DNA from: Acholeplasma equirhinis
GTDB lineage: Bacteria; Bacillota_I; Bacilli_A; Acholeplasmatales; Acholeplasmataceae
Direction: 5' to 3'
NCBI RefSeq assembly: GCF_017052655.1
Contig: NZ_JAFIDC010000001.1
Location: 62,001 to 126,000 of the forward strand
Length of the DNA stretch: 64,000 nt
The first letter of the stretch is position 1. Each line of letters starts with the position of its first letter. Shown piece after piece: positions 52,661 to 61,100 of this stretch. Below the pieces are notes generated by a model. The model was not told where the DNA came from, searched no databases, and saw nothing but the letters and a program-made list of their open reading frames with translations. The position numbers and the translations under genes were made by a program.

Positions 52661-53968
52661 ATGAAATACTTTGGTACTGACGGTATAAGAGGTAAAGCAT
52701 TTGAAAAACTAAATTCTAATTTAGCTTTTAAACTTGGACAAGCAATTGCAAAACGATTCAAACCTGAATCAATTGTGATTGGACAAGATACAAGACTTTC
52801 ATCTAATATGTTAGCTCATGGTGTTGCATACGGTGCTGCACTTGGTGGAGTTAATGTTTTTATGGCTGATGTTGTTTCTACACCTATGATTGCATATTAT
52901 TCAAAGATGAAAGATATGATTGGTGTAATGATTACAGCATCTCATAATCCTTATACCGATAATGGTATCAAAGTCATTAAATCAGGATATAAAATGTTAG
53001 ATCAAGAAGAAATTGATTTAGAATCTTATATCGATGATGGAAAAGTTTATATTGCTGAAAAATTCGGTTCAATAAATATTACAAAAGAAGTAGAGTCTTT
53101 ATATCTTCAGGTTTATGAAGATTTAATGATACCTAACACAAAACTATCAATCAGTTTTGACACTGCAAATGGTGCCACTTATAAAATAGGTAAAAAGATT
53201 ATTGAAAAGTATGTAGAAACGAGTTATCAAATTGGAGATAACCCAGATGGATTAAATATTAATTTAAATGTTGGTTCTACACATCTTGATGCTATAAAGT
53301 CTGCAGTTGCTTTATATAAATCTGATTTAGGATTAAGTTTTGATGGTGATGGTGACAGAATATTAGTTATCGATAAAGATGGGACTTTATTCGACGGGGA
53401 TTTAATTGTTTATGTCATTGCTAAATATTTAAAATCTGTGGGAATGCTCAAAAAAGATACTGTGGTTTTAACTCAAATGAGTAACCCAGGTGTACTTGCA
53501 GCTTTTAAACGTTTAGGTATCAAAGTGATTCAAACCGCTGTTGGTGATAAATATGTTTCTGAGGTACTTATCAAAGAAGATTTAACAATTGGTGGAGAAA
53601 ACTCTGGACATATTATTATTAACGATATACTCCCATCAGGTGATGGAGTCTTTGCTGGAATGTTTTTAATTAAAACATTAACCGAAAATGATATGAACTT
53701 AAAAGACTATACAAAAGAAGTTGTGATTTATCCGCAAAAATTAGTGAATATTCCCAATGTAAATAAAGCTGTTCTAGAATTAGAGGAAGTTAAAAAAGTC
53801 ATCATGGAAGTTAGAAGTGAATTGCCTGAAGACTCACTATTACTGGTTCGTCCTAGTGGCACCGAACCTTTGGTTCGTGTTACAATTAGTTGTCAAGACA
53901 GTGTTATGCTTGAAAAAAACATGGCAAAAATTGTAGATAAAATCAAAGAATTAGGGGAAATGAAATGA
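52661..53968 (+). CDS. glmM: Phosphoglucosamine mutase
   Basis: 435 residues. MKYFGTDGIRGKA, catalytic phosphoserine loop ITASHNPYTDNG (Ser94), metal loop FDGDGDRILVID and phosphate loop RPSGTEPLVRVT. It interconverts glucosamine 6-phosphate and 1-phosphate. AGGTG lies before the ATG, 13 bases after wzx, and it overlaps glmU. Its placement at the end of the polysaccharide cluster ties UDP-GlcNAc supply to polymer synthesis. Confidence 0.95.
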   Translation: MKYFGTDGIRGKAFEKLNSNLAFKLGQAIAKRFKPESIVIGQDTRLSSNMLAHGVAYGAALGGVNVFMADVVSTPMIAYYSKMKDMIGVMITASHNPYTDNGIKVIKSGYKMLDQEEIDLESYIDDGKVYIAEKFGSINITKEVESLYLQVYEDLMIPNTKLSISFDTANGATYKIGKKIIEKYVETSYQIGDNPDGLNINLNVGSTHLDAIKSAVALYKSDLGLSFDGDGDRILVIDKDGTLFDGDLIVYVIAKYLKSVGMLKKDTVVLTQMSNPGVLAAFKRLGIKVIQTAVGDKYVSEVLIKEDLTIGGENSGHIIINDILPSGDGVFAGMFLIKTLTENDMNLKDYTKEVVIYPQKLVNIPNVNKAVLELEEVKKVIMEVRSELPEDSLLLVRPSGTEPLVRVTISCQDSVMLEKNMAKIVDKIKELGEMK

Positions 53969-55359
53969 AAAACTACGCATTAGTATTGGCAGCTGGTAAA
54001 GGGACCAGAATGAAATCAGAAACACCTAAAGTTGCGTTTCCGATTTTAAGAAAACCAATGATTGAATATATTGTAGAGAATATTGAAAAGTCAGTAGTAG
54101 ATGAAACATATCTTGTTTTAGGATATAAACGAGAAATCGTTCAAGACATCTTAAAAGATAGAGCAAAATATGTTTACCAAGAAGAACAATTAGGTACAGG
54201 TCATGCAGCCATGATGGCTGCACCAGTTCTAGGTGAACTTGAAGGGCATACTTTTATCATGCCTGGTGATGTACCACTCATTTGGTATAAAGCAATTAAC
54301 CGTATATTTGAAACACATTTTGAAAATGGTAATGATTTAACAGTAGTTACTGCCATCTATGATGATCCTGAAGGATATGGAAGAATTCTAAGAAACCCTC
54401 AAGGTCAAATCATGGGTATTATTGAAGACCGTGATGCAAATGAATATCAAAAGACGATCAAAGAAATCAATACAGGTATTTACATTGTAAATAACCAAAA
54501 ATTCTTCAAAGAATTAAGTAAACTCGGTAATGATAATGCTAAAGGTGAATATTATATTACTGACATGATTACAATTATGCGTAAAGAATATAAAGTAGGA
54601 ACTTATACTGTTAAAAATAACAGTTTAGTTATGGGTGTTAACGATCTTTATGCAATTAGTAAAGCTGAAAAATATTTAAGAGAATATATCAATAAAGAAC
54701 ACATGTTAAATGGTGTCTCAATGATTAACCCTGAAACAATTACAATTGGACATAATGTTGTTATTGAACCAGGTGTCATTGTAAATCCTAACACAACAAT
54801 TACAGGTAATACAGTTATTAAATCTGGTGCAATCATTGGGCCGAATTCAGAAGTTCACAATTCAGTTATTCATGAAAACGTGCAAGTAAAGCATAGTTTA
54901 GTTTATGATTCTGAAGTACATATGAATACGACTGTTGGGCCATTTGCACACCTTCGTGAGCATGCAAACATCGGTTCAAATAATAGAATTGGTAACTTCG
55001 TTGAAGTTAAGAAATCTTCAACTGGAGATAATACGAAAGCTTCACATCTTGCATATATTGGAGATGCTGAGGTTGGATCAAATGTTAACTTTGGTTGTGG
55101 AACAATTACAGTTAATTATGACGGTGTAACCAAACATAAAACAAAGATTGGTGACTGGGCATTTATTGGATGTAACACAAACCTAATTGCACCAATAAGT
55201 ATTGGAGATAATGTCTTTATTGCAGCTGGTTCCACAGTTACAAAAGATATTCCAAGTAATTCGTTCGCAATTGCAAGAAGTCGTCAAGTAACAAAAGAAG
55301 ACTATAAGAAATTCTTAATTGGTCCTAAAGCTGATAAAGAAGAAATGGATGAAAAATAG
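53965..55359 (+). CDS. glmU: Bifunctional UDP-GlcNAc pyrophosphorylase/GlcN-1-P acetyltransferase
   Basis: 464 residues. N-terminal uridyltransferase (LVLAAGKGTRMKSETPK, EEQLGTGHAAM, VPLIW, NTGIYIVN) and C-terminal left-handed beta-helix acetyltransferase from ~250 (hexapeptide repeats, GPFAHLREHANIG, NFVEVKKSSTG, KASHLAYIGDAEVG, NFGCGTITVNYDGVTKHKT). It produces UDP-GlcNAc, the substrate of CapE, CapD-type and TviB/C-type enzymes in this window. In a wall-less organism its main use is surface glycan. Confidence 0.96.
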   Translation: MKNYALVLAAGKGTRMKSETPKVAFPILRKPMIEYIVENIEKSVVDETYLVLGYKREIVQDILKDRAKYVYQEEQLGTGHAAMMAAPVLGELEGHTFIMPGDVPLIWYKAINRIFETHFENGNDLTVVTAIYDDPEGYGRILRNPQGQIMGIIEDRDANEYQKTIKEINTGIYIVNNQKFFKELSKLGNDNAKGEYYITDMITIMRKEYKVGTYTVKNNSLVMGVNDLYAISKAEKYLREYINKEHMLNGVSMINPETITIGHNVVIEPGVIVNPNTTITGNTVIKSGAIIGPNSEVHNSVIHENVQVKHSLVYDSEVHMNTTVGPFAHLREHANIGSNNRIGNFVEVKKSSTGDNTKASHLAYIGDAEVGSNVNFGCGTITVNYDGVTKHKTKIGDWAFIGCNTNLIAPISIGDNVFIAAGSTVTKDIPSNSFAIARSRQVTKEDYKKFLIGPKADKEEMDEK

Positions 55360-55386
55360 GAGAACTCTCGTTCTCCTTTTATTTTG
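55354..55386. terminator. Bidirectional terminator of the polysaccharide cluster
   Basis: AGGAGAAC (55358-55365) pairs with GTTCTCCT (55370-55377), loop TCTC, followed by TTTATTTTG on the plus strand and an A-rich flank (T-rich on minus) to the left. Confidence 0.85.
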
Positions 55387-57079
55387 TCAAATATTCAAGT
55401 AATTTGGTTGCAGCATCATGCGGACCTTTTTGTTCATATCCTGAAACTGCAAGTTTCGTATATAAAACACCAACAGGTATTTTTAAATCAAACAGTTTTT
55501 TAAAATAAACATTTAATAATGGTTTTGCTATATCTTGATGTTGAGCGGGTCCAAATGGATTTGCGAAGAAACTCTTTGTCATACCAATTTCACTGGTTGT
55601 ACCTTTTGCTTTTCTTGCACCATCTTCAAAGACTTTTACAATTTCTTCTAGATCATTTGAGATTTCTAAACCATCTTTTGTTTCTTCATAGTTGTTTGCA
55701 TAAAGGACTAAATCAACTTTATGTTTTTTCATAATAAAATCATATGTTGATGCAGGTATCACAACTCTAGAGTTTACCTGGTTTGGATTTAAGAAAACAG
55801 CTCTATCAATTTGTTTATAGGCATAACCTTGGTCAAGGTCATCTAATCTAACAAATGCACCAATTTCAGAACCACTACTTACTAGGTTTTCCTCATTAAA
55901 GTAGAAGACACCCATATCATCATATACAACATCAATGGATGAGATCACTTTACTGCCTACAACTCTAAGTGCTTCAATTGTTTCTGATTTACCAGCACCA
56001 CTGTCACCTATTATGACAACATTCTTTTCTGATTTATTGGTAAATTTAAGTTTAAACATTGCACCATGAATAGGTAGTTTACCTTCATTCATAGATCTGA
56101 CATTATATAAAGTAAGTAACATTTTCTTTACATAACCAAAATAATCATTTTTATCATTCAAACTAACAAAACCAATATGAATATTATTTTTAGTATCATG
56201 ATGATATACACCATCATATGTTTCATCATGAATACCATAAATATAAATTAAATCGGGTTTTTTATCTTTAAATTCTTCATAACTGGCAGCTTCAAATAGT
56301 GAACCTAAAGTAACTGCATATTTTAAGAACTTCGTATGTATATACACATATGAAAGATATGGTCCAATTTTAAGTGCAGATACAATATAATCATTTTTAT
56401 TAAAATTTAGAGATTCTAATGGATTTTCTTTAACTGGTTTGAACATGCCAGTTCTCGTATTTGATTTAGAATAAATCATCAGAGGTGGTCTAATTAAAAT
56501 ACTTGAAACAAATCTTTGTTCTGGAAGTTTTGTATAAGGTGAATCATAAGTCCAAGGATTTGTTACAATCGAAAGGTTTGCTTGTGTGCCAGCAGGTAAT
56601 TGTCTTAAAAGATTATATGTTTTATTTAAAATCTTTTGAGATATTGTTCGATATAATTTAAGTACTAAATTAGAGAACATGTCAGAGTGATCGATTAACC
56701 TTTGATTAATGGCTTGATTTGAATCAAATCTACCACGACTGAAGAATCCGAATCTTTCAATCTTACGCCAGAAGTCATAAAAGTTCTCAGTAAAATGATA
56801 AAGACTCATTCTAGTTTCTTCGGATTGATCTAAATTAAAGTTTTTAACAACCGATTTGTAATCCCAAACAAGTAAATCTTTATATAGTGCTAAAACGCCA
56901 TCTGGTTTTAACTTCAAAATCCAATTGAAATCAGTAAGATTAGATGATTTTATTGATTTTAAATATCTTTGAAGTAAAAGGTAGAATGGTCTTGAATCTA
57001 AGATGTTACTTTCTGAGTCACATGGGATTCTATTAAATTGTATAAAAAACGATTGATTGTCTAAATAGAAATCTTTCAT
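55379..57079 (-). CDS. HPr kinase/PEPCK-like P-loop protein of unknown function
   Basis: 566 residues. The C-terminal third holds a Walker A loop VVIIGDSGAGKSETIEAL (about 353-370) followed by ISSIDVVYDDMGVFYF, GSEIGAFVRLDD and QIDRAVFLNPNQVNSRVVIPASTYDFIM. GxSGxGKSE is typical of HprK and relatives, and the whole resembles the HprK/PEP-carboxykinase nucleotide fold. The N-terminal ~330 residues match nothing I recognise. It is too long and otherwise unlike HprK (about 310) or PEPCK (about 530-600) to name either. ATG 57079 follows AAGGGG. A nucleotide-dependent kinase or phosphorylase is the best guess. Confidence 0.65.
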   Translation of the reverse strand: MKDFYLDNQSFFIQFNRIPCDSESNILDSRPFYLLLQRYLKSIKSSNLTDFNWILKLKPDGVLALYKDLLVWDYKSVVKNFNLDQSEETRMSLYHFTENFYDFWRKIERFGFFSRGRFDSNQAINQRLIDHSDMFSNLVLKLYRTISQKILNKTYNLLRQLPAGTQANLSIVTNPWTYDSPYTKLPEQRFVSSILIRPPLMIYSKSNTRTGMFKPVKENPLESLNFNKNDYIVSALKIGPYLSYVYIHTKFLKYAVTLGSLFEAASYEEFKDKKPDLIYIYGIHDETYDGVYHHDTKNNIHIGFVSLNDKNDYFGYVKKMLLTLYNVRSMNEGKLPIHGAMFKLKFTNKSEKNVVIIGDSGAGKSETIEALRVVGSKVISSIDVVYDDMGVFYFNEENLVSSGSEIGAFVRLDDLDQGYAYKQIDRAVFLNPNQVNSRVVIPASTYDFIMKKHKVDLVLYANNYEETKDGLEISNDLEEIVKVFEDGARKAKGTTSEIGMTKSFFANPFGPAQHQDIAKPLLNVYFKKLFDLKIPVGVLYTKLAVSGYEQKGPHDAATKLLEYLTK

Positions 57080-57143
57080 TGTTGTTAACCCCTTCCTTTA
57101 AATTAGATTAATTATAACATAGTGTTATTTTTATCCCTGTTAT

Positions 57144-57154
57144 CATGGTATAAT
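57144..57154 (+). promoter_or_regulatory. Extended -10 promoter of the SGNH hydrolase gene
   Basis: TGG directly followed by TATAAT (57149-57154), 30 bases upstream of the start codon. Confidence 0.6.
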
Positions 57155-57185
57155 ACTCGATGAAAAAAGGAAGTAGAATTGCATT

Positions 57186-57836
57186 ATGAAACTAACTAAA
57201 CAAGAATTACTTGGTTTAAGAGATATGATATCTAAAACAAGTATGAAAACAATTGAAAAATATAAACAACTTAATGAAGCAAACCTAAATGGTGAAGTAC
57301 TTATTTTAGGGGACTCAATGGTTGAGTATTTAAACCCTGAAATGTACTTACCTGGATTTAATATCATTAATCGAGGTGTTGCTGGTGCAACAACAGAAAG
57401 TTTGTTAAATTCTTTTGAAGACATCACTAAAAATATTAATGCTTCAAAAATATTTATTTCAATTGGTTCAAATGATCTTGTTTTATTAGAAAGCACCTCA
57501 GAAGAAGCAGTTAAAGATATTGAGAAAGTATTATTTAAAATCAAATCCAAATTTCCTAATGCACAAGTCTTTTATTTATCAACTACACCTGTTCTTAAAG
57601 AAGGACATAAACTGTACAAAAAAATTTATGTTGCTGGAAGAACAAATGAAGAAAACCTTGAAATTAACAAAGGTGTTCTAGATATCGTGTCTAAATTTGA
57701 TGTTAAATTCATAAACCAATATGATAGTTTAGTTGATCATGATGGATATCTAATTGAAAGCTACACACCAGATGGTATCCACTTAAATAAAGAAGGATAC
57801 AAAATATACGCAATAAATATCAAAAAGTATTTATAA
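57186..57836 (+). CDS. SGNH/GDSL-family hydrolase
   Basis: 216 residues. All four blocks are present: I, LILGDSMVEYL (nucleophile Ser near 46); II, NRGVAGATTES (oxyanion Gly); III, SIGSNDLVLL (Asn); V, TPDGIHLNKEGYKIYA (Asp and His). No signal peptide, so it is cytoplasmic. Close relatives act as platelet-activating-factor acetylhydrolase-like esterases or deacetylases; a glycan acetylesterase would fit the neighbourhood but is not demonstrated. Confidence 0.88.
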   Translation: MKLTKQELLGLRDMISKTSMKTIEKYKQLNEANLNGEVLILGDSMVEYLNPEMYLPGFNIINRGVAGATTESLLNSFEDITKNINASKIFISIGSNDLVLLESTSEEAVKDIEKVLFKIKSKFPNAQVFYLSTTPVLKEGHKLYKKIYVAGRTNEENLEINKGVLDIVSKFDVKFINQYDSLVDHDGYLIESYTPDGIHLNKEGYKIYAINIKKYL

Positions 57837-57847
57837 TTTTAAATTAT

Positions 57848-57884
57848 AACCATATAACTAATTGGTCTAGTTATATGGTTTTTT
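57848..57884 (+). terminator. Strong terminator after SGNH hydrolase
   Basis: AACCATATAACTA (57848-57860) pairs perfectly with TAGTTATATGGTT (57868-57880), 7-base loop, followed by TTTT. A weaker second hairpin (GTGTTT/AAACAC, 57946-57968) with a T-run lies further on. Confidence 0.88.
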
Positions 57885-58019
57885 CTTTTAAAAGCCCATA
57901 TATTTAATCCTTTCATTTAGTAATCCAATAACAAGTTTCGCATATGTGTTTTTTATTATTTTAAACACTTAATTTTTTTTCACTTTATGAAATAAATTTA
58001 CTTTCTTTTGTATAAGTAA

Positions 58020-58057
58020 GTAAAGCGCTTTCATATACTTTGAATATCAAATATAAT
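58020..58057 (+). promoter_or_regulatory. cre-like site and -10 of the giant surface-protein gene
   Basis: GTAAAGCGCTTTCA (58020-58033), whose complement TGAAAGCGCTTTAC matches the CcpA cre consensus except for the final two bases. TATAAT lies at 58052-58057, so the cre-like site covers the -35 region, a position for catabolite repression. ccpA is not in the window. Confidence 0.55.
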
Positions 58058-58078
58058 AATGCTGAGGGAAAAAACAAA

Positions 58079-58097
58079 ATAAACTATTATAGTTTAT
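58079..58097. repeat. Inverted repeat in the 5' leader
   Basis: ATAAACTA-TTA-TAGTTTAT, perfect 8-bp arms, ten bases upstream of the AGGAGG ribosome binding site. It could be an operator or a leader hairpin. Confidence 0.5.
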
Positions 58098-58115
58098 AAA
58101 TTTATAGGAGGATAT

Positions 58116-61100
58116 ATGACGAAAAAGCTATTACTCGCATTGATGGTAATTTTCGCTTTTGTCTTGGTTGCTTGTACAGAACCTGAACTTGATCTTGATT
58201 TTGAGTTCGGTACTGCAGAAGTTACCATGAAAGTGGGAGATACATATACATTAGAGTATACGTTAATCGATGGATTTGAACTGGAATTCAGTTTATCTGA
58301 AGAAGGTATCATATCCATTTCAAACAATACTGTTACAGCACTTGCAGTAGGTGAAGTTACTGTTACTGCAACTGTAAAAGGTACTGAAATTTCAGATACA
58401 ATAAAAGTTATCGTAGAAGAACAAGATGAAGAAGAACCAGTGATTGTTCCAGTAACATCTGTAACAGTAACTGGAACTTCTGCAATTAAAGTTGGAGAAA
58501 CTACGCAGTTAATCGCTGCTGTTTTACCACTTGATGCAACAAATAAGACTGTAACTTGGTCTTCATCTGATCAAACAATTGCGACTGTATCTAATTCAGG
58601 TTTAGTTACTGCACTTAAAATTGGTACAGTAACAATTACTGCAACTGCAGACGGTAAGAGTGGCACACTTGAAGTTGTGATCTCTGAAAATGTTGTAGCA
58701 GTTGAATCTGTTACTATTACAGGTGATGAGGCTGGTTTAACAGGTCAAACAATTAACCTATCAGCAACCGTGTTACCTGCAAATGCAACCAATAAGACTG
58801 TTACATGGTCATCAAGTGATGTTGCACTTGCAACTGTTTCAGCATCAGGTGTTGTTACACTTAAAGCAGCTGGTACAGTGACAATTACTGCAACTGCAGA
58901 TGGTAAATCTGACACGCATGAAATTACAATTACTGATCCTGTCATTTTAGTTGATTCTGTTGAAGTTACAGGTGATGATGAAGGTTTAGTTGGTTCTACA
59001 ATTAACCTTTCTGCATCTGTACTTCCAGAAAATGCAACTGATAAATCTATTACTTGGACTTCTAGTGATGAAACCATTGCAACCGTATCAGCATCAGGTT
59101 TAGTTACTTTACTTAAAGTTGGTGAAGTGACAATTACAGCAACTTCAGGTACTAAATCAGATTCTATAACGATTACTGTGTTACCAATTGCTGTACTATC
59201 TGTTGAAATCCAAGGTGAAGCAGAAGGCTTTATTGGAGATGAAATTACTTTAACTGCATTGGTATTACCAAATAATGCAACCAATAAGACAGTTACTTGG
59301 GAATCAAGTGATGAAGAACTTGCAACTGTTTCAGCTACTGGTGTTGTTACACTTAAAAAAGCTGGCACAGTGACAATTACTGCAACTGCAGATGGCGTTT
59401 CAGACACATTTGATATTGTCATTGAAGTTCCACCTATCTTACCTGATTCTGTTGAAATCTTAGGTTTATCAACAGGTCTTGTTGGTGAAGAACTACAACT
59501 TGAAGTTAAAGTGTTACCAGAAGATGCTGAATTTAGTTCAGTTTCTTGGAGTGTTAACTTAAATACACTTGCAACAATTGATAATGCTGGTTTACTTTCA
59601 TTATTAAGATCAGGAACAGTTGTTGTAACTGTTAATGTCGATGGTTTAACTGCAACTAAAGAAATTACTATTAATAAAGTTGTTGCATCCGTTAATGACA
59701 ACAATTATGGTTCAATCCAAGCTGCAATTAATGCTGCAGTAGCCGATGATGTAATCTATATTAAAGCTGGTACTTATAGTGAATCATTTACAATTAATAA
59801 ATCCAATTTATCATTCTATCCAGAAGGTGGTGTTGTTGTCCTTACTGGGTTAATTAATATTGCTCAAAACTTACAAAATATTGCAATTAGCGGTTTTGAG
59901 TTTACTGGAGCTGCTCAAATTAAGTCAACAGGTACCTTAAAAGGTTTTGAATTTGAATATAACTATGTACACGACTTAACATTAACACCAAATGCTTATG
60001 CACCAGTTAACCGTATTAATGTAAATGCATTTATTCAATTCTATCGTTTAGCTGATCAAGATTTATTTGGTGATATCAACATTAGATATAACGAATTTGA
60101 AGATATTGCTGCTGATATTATTTCACTTGACCGTACAATGGTTAATACTGAGATTAACATTGAAGAAAATATCTTCAGAAACTTTGGTGTTTCAGCGATT
60201 AGATTTGATGGTGGATACAATAATGGTACATACAATATCATTAATAATACATTCGTTAATGATGAATTAAGTGCAGGATCAGCGATTACATTTAGAGCGT
60301 TTGCTCCAACTGCTGGTAATGTACAAACAATTAACATTTTACAAAACTATTTTGAAAATATTGGTACAGTTTCTAAGAACAGAGATGGTGATCAACCAGG
60401 ATCTGGTGTTATCACATTCTCAACGTTTAATACAAATGATACAGTTATCAATATTAATGAAAATACATTCAACCATACATTTAACAGTATCCACTTAAGA
60501 GGTGCTGCAACTAAATGGACTGCAAATGTTGAAAATAATATCTTCCAAGATTCATTAGGTTATATTTTATTTGATCAAGTGAACAAGGTAACATATGTAG
60601 ATAATGTTTATTTAGATCGTTTAGGTGTTGATGTTGACGTAGATAGAATTATTGACAATACAGCATCTACGTTTAGAGTGTTATCAATTGCTGCACCAAT
60701 CTTTGAAGACTTTGAAATTGTTGGTGAAGATCTCGTTGAAGTTACAGATGTTGTTCAATACGAATTAGTTTCTACACCACCGTATTTTGTCTTAAAAGAT
60801 GTCATTTGGGCTTCAAGTGATGAATTGGTTGCAACAGTTGATCAAGATGGTTTAGTTACTTTCTTAGCACCAGGTTTAGTTACAATCTCTGCAACATATA
60901 ATGATTTAACAAAAGATATTGAAATTGAAGTAGTTCCAAAAACTGCAGCATTTGTCAATGGCATTGGCTATCCAACAATTCAAGCTGCAATCGATGCAGC
61001 TGTTGCTGGAGATTCAGTTTTAGTTAATAAAGGTACATATTCAGAAAACCTAACAATCAATAAATCAATTGAATTATATTCAGAATTTAATCAAGCAATT

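Noticed and set aside
58450-59690. Regularly spaced repeats that could suggest a CRISPR array
   Set aside because: The period is ~250 bp, the repeats are divergent and in frame, and they encode Ig-like domains. No cas genes are present.
58745-59704. Long minus-strand open frame (319 codons) rich in Ser, Thr and Val opposite the Big2 repeats
   Set aside because: It mirrors the repetitive coding frame of the giant lipoprotein, has no ribosome binding site or recognisable domain, and its composition is the complement of the repeats.
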